Shown: positions 7,879 to 15,543 of the stretch, in pieces | Position numbering within the stretch: the stretch's first letter is position 1 | Layout of the letters: each line of letters starts with the position of its first letter | Assembly (NCBI GenBank): GCA_022820485.1 | Contig: JAJEFJ010000016.1 | Location: forward strand, 1-41,563 | Source: Candidatus Latescibacterota bacterium | GTDB lineage: Bacteria; Latescibacterota; UBA2968; UBA8231 | Direction of reading: 5' to 3' | DNA: 41,563 nt | Notes under the pieces: generated by a model | What the model saw: only the letters and a program-made list of their open reading frames with translations | The model's database searches: none | Told to the model about the DNA's origin: nothing | Program-made: the position numbers and the translations under genes

Positions 7879-8057
7879 CGAGATTCATATTTGTGCAACT
7901 CTTCTTCTAGGTCGGCGATCTGGCTGCTCAGGGCTTCGCGCTATGTCTCGACAATAAGCGGATGTACTTCGTCGGCTTCGCCGAGGCCCCGCAAGGCCTG
8001 TGAGAGCCGGTTCGCCTGCGCTTTGGTGAGCCGGCTCTGCCTTTCGTTCTTAATCAT
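7875..8057 (-). pseudogene. Broken XRE-type antitoxin relic with internal amber codon
   Basis: Read from ATG 8057, it encodes MIKNERQSRLTKAQANRL, the usual opening of a family of HigA/XRE-type antitoxins, then a coil LSSQIADLEEELHKYES. A TAG interrupts codon 39, and the frame stops at 7875 before any helix-turn-helix appears. Homologues normally continue into a DNA-binding domain. The stop overlaps the end of the AlbA_2 gene on the other strand. No toxin partner is convincingly present upstream (8058-8158). Confidence 0.6.
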
Positions 8058-8158
8058 TGGAAGTCTACCAAGTCTATGGCGGTAATTCCTTTAAGGTTGT
8101 TCCTGAATCCACTTCCTAGGCATATAGATATTCTTTGAACGCCCTTTTTACATGTTGC

Positions 8159-8473
8159 TTAAAAAGGTGTATCATCTTGATAGTTTAAATCAAGTCCTTT
8201 CTCATATCTATCCTGAATTATTTTTCTTTGATTCAAATATTCTTTTCTGATAGCCGTTGCAATTCCATGACAGAGGCCACAAAGAGCGATTAGTTCATCT
8301 GCTGTTGTATCCTCTTCTGCTTTATAGCTCCCGCTCCTATATCCTCTCCAATGATGTGCTTCCTCTGCCTTTCTAATACCACAGAATTGACACCACCCGC
8401 TTGAACGATCAAAAGCAAGAGATCGAGCTCTTAGATAAACAGGATTCTCATAATCAAATTTTTTCTTATTCAT
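8159..8473 (-). CDS. Small HNH-like zinc-binding protein
   Basis: A 104-residue protein with CQFC (28-31), AHHW (39-42) and CGLCHG (65-70). This Cys2...His-His...Cys2-His spacing is that of HNH endonuclease-type zinc fingers. AAGGAGAAGAAGG precedes the ATG. It is AT-rich and lies in the accessory block beside the AlbA_2 and toxin-antitoxin genes. It may be a nuclease or a DNA-binding accessory; the second catalytic Asn/His motif is not obvious. Upstream 8474-8636 holds no gene; it has a short imperfect palindrome near 8602-8619. Confidence 0.55.
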   Translation of the reverse strand: MNKKKFDYENPVYLRARSLAFDRSSGWCQFCGIRKAEEAHHWRGYRSGSYKAEEDTTADELIALCGLCHGIATAIRKEYLNQRKIIQDRYEKGLDLNYQDDTPF

Positions 8474-8636
8474 CCTTCTTCTCCTTTTTAGTTAGAGAGG
8501 GTAAGATTGGTCGGAGTAAGCCTTTCATTGTGGGGTTTTCTATGCGATTGTCTGGCTAGCTCTCTCCTTAATCAAACCTAAAACAACGCTTGTTTGAATC
8601 ACATAATCGTGATTTGTTGTAGCCATGACATCCCTT

Positions 8637-9185
8637 CTACTTAATAGATAGCGATTTTTTCAAGAAACGAAAATCAATTCCATTTTCTATATAAGCCGAA
8701 CTAGGGTCTAGCTCCAGATGATTCAAAAGTTCTCCTTGTCTTAGAGCTTTTCCTACCTGAGTTGAATCCATTTCTAATCCTCTCTCTTTTAACCAGAAAG
8801 TAAAAGCCTCAACATAACCCTTTGTTTTAGGTTTTTTATTCTGAACGTCTCTTGTAATTTTTATAGCCTCCTGTTTAGAAAATCCACTAAGATCAAGCCT
8901 AAGAGCTATATTCAATCCATTCACAGCCAGCTTTACTTTTTCAAAATCAAATCCTGCTACTCTAAGCAAAAGATCGAACTCTTCATCTGACTTCGCATTG
9001 TCAACTATATCTGAAATTTTCATATAAACTTCATGTGGCGGAAGAGACGAATCCTTGCTAAGGTCTTCAAACGTTTTTTGCATGATATAGAGATATCCGC
9101 TCCTAGAAATAGATTTATGAGAAGCAGATTGTTCCGTAGGACAAAACAGAAGGATAAGTAGAGTAGCAAGAATTGAACGCAACAT
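8637..9185 (-). CDS. Hypothetical secreted protein
   Basis: A 182-residue protein of unknown family. ATG 9185 is preferred over the longer frame because GGAG sits just upstream and because it yields a clean signal peptide (MLRSILATLLILLFCPTEQS). The mature part is hydrophilic and helical with no recognised motif. It is AT-rich like the HNH-like gene downstream on the same strand. Its role and its relation to the neighbouring defence-type genes are unknown. Confidence 0.6.
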   Translation of the reverse strand: MLRSILATLLILLFCPTEQSASHKSISRSGYLYIMQKTFEDLSKDSSLPPHEVYMKISDIVDNAKSDEEFDLLLRVAGFDFEKVKLAVNGLNIALRLDLSGFSKQEAIKITRDVQNKKPKTKGYVEAFTFWLKERGLEMDSTQVGKALRQGELLNHLELDPSSAYIENGIDFRFLKKSLSIK

Positions 9186-9283
9186 GATAGTCTCCTTTGA
9201 CGTGGCAGGCAACAAAGAAGGCTCGGACAGCCCGCAGGGTGACACAGAATCCAAGTGAACAAGATGCCTCTGCGGAGCCGGGC

Positions 9284-9442
9284 CTGTTCACGTTCTCACA
9301 GAGTTATGAAGAAGTCTGGCTATTCGCCATAGCGAAGGAGCTACCCATAACCGTATGGAAGGGAGCTACCTTTTACGGGTCAGGCCCTTGTATTTACTAG
9401 AGGCCGCGACGGACGCGGGAACTCTGTGAGAAACGTGCACAG
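9284..9442. repeat. Imperfect 22-bp inverted repeat bracketing a 159-bp non-coding element
   Basis: 9284-9305 and 9420-9442 are reverse complements except for one inserted base and one mismatch (core AACTCTGTGAGAA). The interior is non-coding and contains GGAGCTACC twice. The intergenic stretch 9186-9456 otherwise holds nothing recognisable. It could be a decayed miniature transposon or a structured RNA; the sequence does not decide. Confidence 0.4.
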
Positions 9443-9456
9443 TCAGAAGTATAAGG

Positions 9457-9621
9457 ACGACCTCAAGAGAATTCAAGGGCGTCTCGAAAGGGTATTTGTC
9501 GCAGATTGAGAAAGGACAGAAGCCTGGGACGCTCGGCCTATTCCGCCGACTCGCGGACGTGCTCAATGTGGCACTGGACGAGTTGGTCGGCCCGTCTTTT
9601 AGCCCCGAAACGACCCCTTGA
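9457..9621 (+). pseudogene. C-terminal fragment of an XRE-family regulator
   Basis: The frame ending at TGA 9619-9621 encodes VSKGYLSQIEKGQKPGTLGL followed by FRRLADVLNVALDELV. This is the second half of an XRE/Cro helix-turn-helix domain, including the recognition helix (GYLSQIEKG). No start codon or first half is present in frame; the frame closes at TGA 9427. It is probably a truncated antitoxin or regulator. Its last 15 codons recur in diverged form at 10387-10431, after the VapBC genes. Confidence 0.65.
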
Positions 9622-9689
9622 CCCGTCGCGTCAGAATTGGACTTGAGTGGAGGAAGCTGTGCTGCGCAGATGAAAGGTTGATGAGGAAT

Positions 9690-9737
9690 TTGACTCTGTC
9701 ACACATCGGCGATTAGTTTATGTGTAACTATATGTGT
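9690..9737 (+). promoter_or_regulatory. Candidate vapBC promoter with repeated TATGTGT boxes
   Basis: TTGACT (9690-9695) and TAGTTT (9714-9719) are 18 bp apart. Two direct TATGTGT boxes (9719-9725 and 9731-9737) and an upstream CACACAT partly mirroring them overlap and follow the -10. VapB/VapC complexes generally autorepress at such repeats, so this is a plausible operator. Prediction by eye only. Confidence 0.3.
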
Positions 9738-9750
9738 CGGAGGTAACACA

Positions 9751-9951
9751 GTGGCGACAAACTTGGCGATAGACCCAGAGCTGCTCGATAGGGCGCTGGA
9801 AGTCGGCGGCGAGAAGACGAAGAAGGCGACCGTCAACCGCGCCTTGCAGGAGTTTATTGCGCGCCGAGAGCAGGAACGGCTCTTAGAGCTTTTTGGCAAA
9901 TTCGACTGGGACGACAGCTTTGACTACAAACGCGAACGGAGCCGTGGGTGA
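9751..9951 (+). CDS. vapB: VapB-type antitoxin
   Basis: A 66-residue protein starting at GTG 9751 with GGAGG at 9739-9743. It has the short ribbon-helix-helix style 'ATNLAIDPELLDRALEVGG', the helix KKATVNRALQEFIARREQ, and a C-terminal FDWDDSFDYKRERS tail that would wrap the toxin. The product neutralises the PIN toxin encoded next, whose GTG overlaps its stop by 4 bp. It matches the DUF2191-like VapB group. Confidence 0.8.
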   Translation: MATNLAIDPELLDRALEVGGEKTKKATVNRALQEFIARREQERLLELFGKFDWDDSFDYKRERSRG

Positions 9952-10355
9952 CGTTGTTTGTCGATACGAGCGTCTGGTCGCTGGCTTTGCGACGGGATAA
10001 GGCACCCGAAGGACCCGAGGTTCAACGCCTGCGAGAGGCGCTCGGTGGTGGCGAAGCAATTTACACGACCGGAATCGTCTTGCAGGAGTTGTTACAGGGG
10101 TTTCGGGGACCGAAAGCCAAAACGCAGATCGTCGAACGGTTCGGGGCACTCGCCATGATTGTGCCCGTGCGCGACGACTACATTGATGCAGCCGAGTTGT
10201 GCAACAAGTGTCGCCGCCACGGCATTCAGGTTGGAACCATTGACGCACTACTTGCCCAGCTATGTATTCGCCACAAACTGATTATGTTGGCGACCGACCT
10301 CGATTTCAGCCACATGACAAAGTGGACGCCGCTTCAGCTCTGGTGCCCCCCATGA
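9948..10355 (+). CDS. vapC: VapC-type PIN-domain ribonuclease toxin
   Basis: A 135-residue PIN-domain protein with the four expected acidic residues D6 (FVDTSVW), E47 (LQELLQG), D99 (TIDALLA) and D117 (ATDLDF). These bind metal for site-specific RNA cleavage. GTG start, translationally coupled to vapB. All catalytic positions are intact, so the pair is probably functional. Confidence 0.88.
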   Translation: MTLFVDTSVWSLALRRDKAPEGPEVQRLREALGGGEAIYTTGIVLQELLQGFRGPKAKTQIVERFGALAMIVPVRDDYIDAAELCNKCRRHGIQVGTIDALLAQLCIRHKLIMLATDLDFSHMTKWTPLQLWCPP

Positions 10356-10382
10356 TCTTGGACACTCTCCTGCACGTCGTGC

Positions 10383-10410
10383 AAAAGACGAGTTGGGCAT
10401 CCCGTCTTTT
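10383..10410. terminator. Candidate bidirectional terminator
   Basis: AAAAGACG (10383-10390) pairs with CGTCTTTT (10403-10410). It sits between the convergent vapC and aldo/keto reductase genes. The stem is short and the right arm is part of the XRE tail relic, so the terminator role may be secondary. Confidence 0.35.
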
Positions 10411-10431
10411 GGTCCCGAGACTAACCATTAA
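10387..10431 (+). pseudogene. Second copy of an XRE-regulator C-terminal tail
   Basis: DELGIPSFGPETNH followed by TAA resembles DELVGPSFSPETTP at the end of the fragment at 9457-9621, with obvious DNA similarity (both contain CCCGTCTTTT and CCCGA). Only some 15 codons remain, with weaker similarity upstream. VapBC thus lies between two related antitoxin tails. Confidence 0.5.
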
Positions 10432-10433
10432 CC

Positions 10434-11411
10434 CTACACGGCTTGCCCCGTAGTAGAATTGACGCGGCGGAAAATATGGATGAGTCGGTTGCGCGTCTGT
10501 TGCGTCAGCGGCGGGCGGGCGAAAGATGCGAGGTTGGCGTCGAGGTGGGCGGCGTTGCCCGTGCCGGAGAGGACGACGTGGACGCCCGGCTCGTCGCGGC
10601 AGAAGCGGTAGGCGGCGTCGGGTAGGGATGGGGCTTCGGCCAACAGGAAGTCGGGGAAGGCGTCGAGGCTTCGACGACTCGACTGAGCTCGCCGAAGTCC
10701 TGAGCTCAGCCGAAGGTCGGCGGGGTCGATTTGTCCCTTTTCGACGAGGGCGTCGGTGAATGCGCGCAGGTTGTCGGGGTGGCTAAGTGCCTTGCGGACG
10801 GCGAACATGATTTGGATGCCGACGTTTTGCGCGATGGCCTGGGCGAAGACGTTGGCGCGGGCGGTCTGGTTGAGCAGATTGAAGCCGACCATTAGGACAT
10901 CCCAGAGGTCGTCGGCCAGAGCCTGCTGGAGCATGGTGTGTTCGAAGTCCTCGTTGAACATTTCGCTGAGGCCGACAAAGCGTATTTTGCCCTGTTGCTG
11001 CGCCTTTTGCAGTGCAGGATAGATGTCGTTGACGAGATAGGCGTAGTCTTGCGGCACGACGCCGTGGAGATTGTAGAGGTCGATGTAGTCGGTACGTAAG
11101 TGTTTTAGGCTTTGGTCGAGGCTTGTCTGCAAGGCGTTGGGGGTGACCTGTTCATGGCGAGTGGATTTTTTGGTGGAGAGGACGACGGAGGTGCGGTCGC
11201 GGCCCTGTAGGGCTTGGCCGATGATGGCTTCAGTGCCGTAGCCTTCGGCCGTGTCGATGAAGTTGACGCCGTGGTCTAAGGTGCGGCGAACGAGGTCGGC
11301 GGATTGAGCGTCGGTTAGGCCGGCGTTGCGCCCGATTCGGCTGTGGCCGCCAGCGCCTAGCCCCATGCGCGAGACGGTTAGGTTGGTACGGCCTAAGATG
11401 GTAGTTTGCAT
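10434..11411 (-). CDS. Aldo/keto reductase family oxidoreductase
   Basis: A 325-residue NADPH-dependent (beta/alpha)8-barrel reductase. It has the opening TTILGRTNLTVSRMGLGAGG, the catalytic region DTAEGYGTEAIIGQAL with Asp and Tyr, the Lys of LSTKKS, and the late cofactor region VHVVLSGTGNAAHLDANL. The substrate is unknown. Residues about 232-248 are encoded by a palindromic repeat shared with the TesA-like gene, inserted in frame where homologues have a loop. ATG 11411; it faces the divergent PhyH gene 98 bp away. Confidence 0.88.
   Translation of the reverse strand: MQTTILGRTNLTVSRMGLGAGGHSRIGRNAGLTDAQSADLVRRTLDHGVNFIDTAEGYGTEAIIGQALQGRDRTSVVLSTKKSTRHEQVTPNALQTSLDQSLKHLRTDYIDLYNLHGVVPQDYAYLVNDIYPALQKAQQQGKIRFVGLSEMFNEDFEHTMLQQALADDLWDVLMVGFNLLNQTARANVFAQAIAQNVGIQIMFAVRKALSHPDNLRAFTDALVEKGQIDPADLRLSSGLRRAQSSRRSLDAFPDFLLAEAPSLPDAAYRFCRDEPGVHVVLSGTGNAAHLDANLASFARPPLTQQTRNRLIHIFRRVNSTTGQAV
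10668..10718. repeat. Intragenic palindromic repeat, copy A (in aldo/keto reductase)
   Basis: This stretch contains CGACGACTCGACTGAGC, a perfect CTGAGCTCAG palindrome (10700-10709), and CCGAAG motifs. The same words recur in the TesA-like gene at 12373-12453. The length keeps the reading frame open, adding about 17 residues. Confidence 0.6.
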
Positions 11412-11509
11412 GAAAGCTCCGAGGTGTAGTTTAGGGGATCGGCGCTTAATATAGGAGTGGGATCAGGCCTTGACCATGACGGGAAATATCGGGAGAATCG
11501 AAGAGGTTT

Positions 11510-12301
11510 ATGAAACTGTCGCCACGGGAAATTGAACAGCAGTGCCTCGCCGCCGACACTTTGGCCGAGGCGGTGCGCCAAGTGCGGGAAGCGGGTTTTG
11601 TCATTGTGGAGGAGACCATGGACCGGGCGTGGTGCGATGTGATGCGGGAGGCTTGGGACGGTCATTTGGAAGGCCGGACGCTGGGCGATTTGTTGCGTCC
11701 GCCCTTTATTGATCCGCTGGCGATTGAAAACCCTTGGGCCGTGCAGATTATGGACGTCATGCTCGGCGAGGATTTTTGGGCTAAGTTGCCCTATCACTGC
11801 AATTCCACGGAGCCCAACTGGCCGGAGACTCAAGTTGTCCACCGCGACCAACTGCACCTCTTTCCCGATTTGCCCATTGCCATGCCGCCGCATATGATGG
11901 TCGTGAACATTCCGTTGGTGGACTTTACGGAGGAAAACGGCAGCACGGAGGTGTGGCCGGGCACGCATCTGATTACGGATCACGAGGCGGTCATTGACCC
12001 AGCGGATGTGGGGCGAGCGGGCGGTTTGGAAGAGCGTGCATCGACCCTGCCGTCGCTGCGCACCAATATGCCGGCCGGTTCCACTGTGGTGCGCGACATG
12101 CGCGTCTGGCATCGGGCCACGCCCAACCGCACCAACCGCCGCCGCACTATGATGTCGCTGGTGTACCACCGCTATTTCCCGACCTTGGGCTATCAATACA
12201 AGGCGGCTGATCCGCTGCCAGCGGAGATTATGGACCAGCTATCGGCGCGAGCGCAGCGGATTTTTCGCTTCAATAAGCAAGAAGCGCACGGGCAAAACTA
12301 A
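11510..12301 (+). CDS. Phytanoyl-CoA dioxygenase (PhyH) family protein
   Basis: A 263-residue Fe(II)/2-oxoglutarate oxygenase. The iron facial triad is visible as H111 and D113 (VVHRDQ) and H201 (VWHRATPN), with a following Arg (207 or 210-212) for 2-oxoglutarate binding. ENGSTEVWPGTH is the typical PhyH segment between them. The substrate is not phytanoyl-CoA by necessity; bacterial members hydroxylate many small molecules. Start ATG 11510 follows AGAGG. It is 12 bp from the TesA-like gene, probably co-transcribed. Confidence 0.88.
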   Translation: MKLSPREIEQQCLAADTLAEAVRQVREAGFVIVEETMDRAWCDVMREAWDGHLEGRTLGDLLRPPFIDPLAIENPWAVQIMDVMLGEDFWAKLPYHCNSTEPNWPETQVVHRDQLHLFPDLPIAMPPHMMVVNIPLVDFTEENGSTEVWPGTHLITDHEAVIDPADVGRAGGLEERASTLPSLRTNMPAGSTVVRDMRVWHRATPNRTNRRRTMMSLVYHRYFPTLGYQYKAADPLPAEIMDQLSARAQRIFRFNKQEAHGQN

Positions 12302-12313
12302 GAAGGTGTTCAG

Positions 12314-13018
12314 GTGAAATACATCGCATTAGCCCTAGTGTTACTCAGCGGCAGCGTCGCTGCTGAGGAAGCGGACGACTCGACGACTCGACTGAGCGGT
12401 TCGGCTGAGCTCACCGTCGAAGCCTCGCCGAAGTCTGAGCTCGCCGAAGTCTCCAGTCGCGTCATTCTCTTTTTTGGCGATAGCCTGACCGCTGGCTATG
12501 GCCTCGACCGCGAACAGGCCTTCCCGGCTTTGGTGCAGGCGCGGATTGATTCGCTCGGCTGGAACTTTGAGGTCTTCAATGCCGGGCTTGGCGGCGAAAC
12601 CTCGGCCGGCGGACTGCGCCGCATTGACTGGCTTCTGCGCCGTCCCATTGACGTTTTCGTCCTCGAATTGGGGGCCAACGATGGTTTGCGCGGCATAGAT
12701 CCGAAGGACACCCACGCCAACTTGCAACAAATCGTCGAGCGGGTGAAAGCGAAAAACCCCGGAGTGGCCCTAGTCATCGCTGGGATGCAGATGCCGCCCA
12801 ATATGGGCGCGGAATACACAGAGGCGTTTGCGGCAATCTTCCCGGCGTTGGCAGAGAAAAACGACGCGGCCTTGATCCCCTTCTTGTTAGAAGGCGTGGG
12901 CGACCAACCCGCGCTGAACCTGCCCGACGGCAACCACCCCAATGTCGAAGGCCATCAGATCGTCGCCGAGACCGTGTGGATGACGCTGGGGCCGGTGCTG
13001 GAGGAGTTGCGCCGCTAA
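12314..13018 (+). CDS. TesA-like SGNH lysophospholipase/arylesterase
   Basis: A 234-residue exported SGNH hydrolase. The signal peptide is residues 1-17. Block I is GDSL (55-58, nucleophile S57), block II the GLGG near 91-94, block III GAND (N122), and block V DGNHPN with D205 and H208. It would hydrolyse lysophospholipids, thioesters or aryl esters in the periplasm. Residues about 20-47, between the signal peptide and catalytic domain, are encoded by a palindromic repeat found also in the aldo/keto reductase. Its stop overlaps that of the convergent YbbP-like gene. TesA and YbbAP are neighbours in many bacteria, though usually divergent. Confidence 0.88.
   Translation: MKYIALALVLLSGSVAAEEADDSTTRLSGSAELTVEASPKSELAEVSSRVILFFGDSLTAGYGLDREQAFPALVQARIDSLGWNFEVFNAGLGGETSAGGLRRIDWLLRRPIDVFVLELGANDGLRGIDPKDTHANLQQIVERVKAKNPGVALVIAGMQMPPNMGAEYTEAFAAIFPALAEKNDAALIPFLLEGVGDQPALNLPDGNHPNVEGHQIVAETVWMTLGPVLEELRR
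12373..12453. repeat. Intragenic palindromic repeat, copy B (in TesA-like gene)
   Basis: Shares CGACGACTCGACTGAGC with copy A and contains several GAGCTC and CTCGCCGAAGTC words, partly duplicated within itself. It inserts about 27 residues in frame just after the signal peptide, in a spot where homologues have a short linker. Confidence 0.6.
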
Positions 13019-15543
13019 TCGAGCGAGCGCAGGACTTCGAGCGGTGGGCTGGTGTGGACGCTGCGGCTGGAGATCATACCGACGGCGACGGTTAGCAGAC
13101 TGACCGCGGCAAAGGCGAGGATCACGGGCAGGTAGTCGGGCGCGAAGCCGATCTCGAAGAGATAGCGGTTCAAGGCCCAGACGCCCCCTAGCGACAGAAT
13201 CACGCCCGTGGCTGCTGCAAAGGCTCCCAAAAACAGGTATTCGAGCGCCATGATTGCTACCACTTGGCGGCGACTGGCTCCCAAGGTCTTGAGCAAGACG
13301 CTTTCCTCGATGCGTTGGTAGCGGCTGCTGGCAATCACGCCGACGAGCACGATCAGGCCAACGGAGACGCTGAAAAAGGCCATAAAGCGCACCACTAGGG
13401 CAACCTTGTCGAGGATGGTATCGACGGTGCTGAGAATGCTGCCGAGATCGATGACCGAGACATTGGGGAATCGGTGTACGGTGGACCGCTGCAAGGCGGC
13501 CATTTGCTCAGTTGTGGTGGCGCGGGAGACGAGGACGTGGGATTGCGGTGCGGCTTCGAGGATGCCGGGCGGGAAGACCGCCAAAAAGTTGGGCATGATG
13601 CGCTGCCAGTTGACTTGGCGCAGACTGCCGACGACTACTTCGATCGGCACCCCTTGGACATCAAAGGTCAGCGAGTCGCCAACGCCAACGCCCAAGGAGG
13701 AGGCGACGCCTGTTTCCAAGGAGACGTAGAGGGTGTCGCTTGCGGGTTGGCTGCGCCAGGTGCCGGCGACGATTTCTTCGGTCTCGGTGAGGAAGTCGCG
13801 GTAGGTTGCGCGGTACTCGTGCCGCAAGGCCCAATTGCCGCGTCGGCGGCGGTTAGCGGTGGTGTCGCGGAGTATGGCGCGGGCGGGTTGGCCTTTGACG
13901 CTATGGACGTGCATGGTGACGATGGGCACTTGTTGCAACAGCGGCAGATCCATCCCGGCGACGAGGGTGCTTAGCTCTTGGCGCTGGTCGGTTTGGATGT
14001 CGAAGAGCACGACATTGGGGTTTTGGTCGGAGCCGACGCTTTTGATATGGGACAGCAGGTTGGTCTGGGTCAGAAAGAGGGTGCTGAGCAGGAAAGTCCC
14101 CAGCCCGAGGCCCAACATCAGTAGCGTAGTCTGGTTGTTGGGCCGGTAGAGATTGGCTAGCCCCTGACGCCAGATATAGCTCCAAGAGGAGGGGAAGAAG
14201 CGCCGAGTGCCGTAGATAATTGCGCGGGCTGTAAGCGTTAGGAGCGCAAAGGCGGCTCCAACCCCGCCGACAAAGCCGATGGCCAGCGGCCAGCGGTCGG
14301 TGAGCCGGTAGGCGAAGAGCGCGACCGTCAGGATGATCCCCAAGTACAGAGCCCAGCGCAGCCACCCGCTGTCGGTAGGTTGGTCGTCTTCAAATGAGGC
14401 ACGTAGAGTCAAAAGCGGCGAGGTCTTGCGAATGGCCAGTAGCGGCCGGGCGGCAAATAGCAGCGAAAGGCCGAGACCGAGACCGAGGCCCTCCAAGACG
14501 GCGAGGAAATCAAAGCTCGGCTCGACTTGGAGAGGGAGCACGTCGGCGAGGACGGTAGGGAGCAAGTAAAGGACTCCGACGCCGAGCAGGGCACCGATGA
14601 GTGAGCCGATCAAGCCCATGCCCCCTGCTTGGATTAGATAGATCAGGACGGTCTGACGGGCTGTGGCACCGAGACTGCGCAGCACGGCGACCGTGGATAA
14701 TTTTTGCCGCGTGTAAGTGTGGATGGCGCTGGCCACGCCTACGCCGCCGAGCAGCAGGGCGATAAAGCTGCCGAGGTTTAAGAAGCGATAGAGGTTGTTG
14801 AGAGTGCGGCCGAGGCGCGCTTTGCGTCGCTCGATGGTTTCGAGCCGGAGGCGGTCACCTCGGGTGTGCGGGCGGATGGACTTGGCTATCGCTTGGACAT
14901 CCCGCTCGGGGAAGTGGAAGAAGGCGGTGTAGGTGACGCGGCTACCTCGTTGGATCAGGTGAGTATCGTCGAGGTAGGACATCGGGATATAGACGCGCGG
15001 CTGGATGTCGCTAAAGAGGGCGTTCTCGCCGGGGATACGCAGGAGCCGCCCGCCGATAAGGAAGACCGTATCGCCGATTTTGATCGAGTCGCCGACTGCC
15101 GCGCCAAACTGCAACATGAGCGCCTCGTCAACGAGGGCATGAGGCTGGGTGCGGAAGCTCTGTGCGGCCTCAGCCGGTGCTGTTTTTAGTTCGCCGTAAA
15201 AGGGGAAAGGGCCGGTGAGGGCGCGGATCTGGGCGAGGCGGGTGCTCTGGGTCTTGGGCAGGTAAATCATGGAATTGAAGGCAACTTGGCGCGCCTGAAC
15301 GCCGCCGAGCGAGTCGATGAGCGCCTCGGTGGCGGGCGTGAAAGGCTGGCGGCTCGTCAGCGCCATGTCGGCACCTAAGAGCGCGGCGGCTTGTTGGTCC
15401 ATGGCCTCTTGCAGGGTGGAGCTAAGGCTACTCAAGCCGACGAGCGCACCGATGCCGATGGAGATCGAAGAGGTGAAAAGCAGTAGTTTGCGGCGGTGGC
15501 TGCGGCTGTCGCGCCAGGCCATTTTGCCGAGCCAGCGCATCAT
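13015..15543 (-). CDS. FtsX-like ABC transporter permease (YbbP-type)
   Basis: An 842-residue membrane protein with N-terminal helix (LLLFTSSISIGIGALVGLSS), a large periplasmic MacB-type domain (about 45-240), three helices (roughly 255-400), a middle block of further helices, a second periplasmic domain, and three C-terminal FtsX helices. Duplicated FtsX domains with ten helices are the YbbP layout. These proteins move lipids or act as mechanotransmitters outside the membrane. It overlaps the ATPase gene by 4 bp and so forms one complex with it. Its function with the facing TesA-like lipase may be lipid or precursor release; that is inference. Confidence 0.85.
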   Translation of the reverse strand: MMRWLGKMAWRDSRSHRRKLLLFTSSISIGIGALVGLSSLSSTLQEAMDQQAAALLGADMALTSRQPFTPATEALIDSLGGVQARQVAFNSMIYLPKTQSTRLAQIRALTGPFPFYGELKTAPAEAAQSFRTQPHALVDEALMLQFGAAVGDSIKIGDTVFLIGGRLLRIPGENALFSDIQPRVYIPMSYLDDTHLIQRGSRVTYTAFFHFPERDVQAIAKSIRPHTRGDRLRLETIERRKARLGRTLNNLYRFLNLGSFIALLLGGVGVASAIHTYTRQKLSTVAVLRSLGATARQTVLIYLIQAGGMGLIGSLIGALLGVGVLYLLPTVLADVLPLQVEPSFDFLAVLEGLGLGLGLSLLFAARPLLAIRKTSPLLTLRASFEDDQPTDSGWLRWALYLGIILTVALFAYRLTDRWPLAIGFVGGVGAAFALLTLTARAIIYGTRRFFPSSWSYIWRQGLANLYRPNNQTTLLMLGLGLGTFLLSTLFLTQTNLLSHIKSVGSDQNPNVVLFDIQTDQRQELSTLVAGMDLPLLQQVPIVTMHVHSVKGQPARAILRDTTANRRRRGNWALRHEYRATYRDFLTETEEIVAGTWRSQPASDTLYVSLETGVASSLGVGVGDSLTFDVQGVPIEVVVGSLRQVNWQRIMPNFLAVFPPGILEAAPQSHVLVSRATTTEQMAALQRSTVHRFPNVSVIDLGSILSTVDTILDKVALVVRFMAFFSVSVGLIVLVGVIASSRYQRIEESVLLKTLGASRRQVVAIMALEYLFLGAFAAATGVILSLGGVWALNRYLFEIGFAPDYLPVILAFAAVSLLTVAVGMISSRSVHTSPPLEVLRSLD

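Noticed and set aside
8058..8158. Possible toxin tail (KWIQEQP then stop) before the antitoxin relic
   Set aside because: Too short and too weakly similar to assign to a HigB/RelE family.
11393..12196. 267-codon minus-strand ORF over the PhyH gene
   Set aside because: The plus strand has the complete iron-binding triad; the antisense protein has no recognisable motif.
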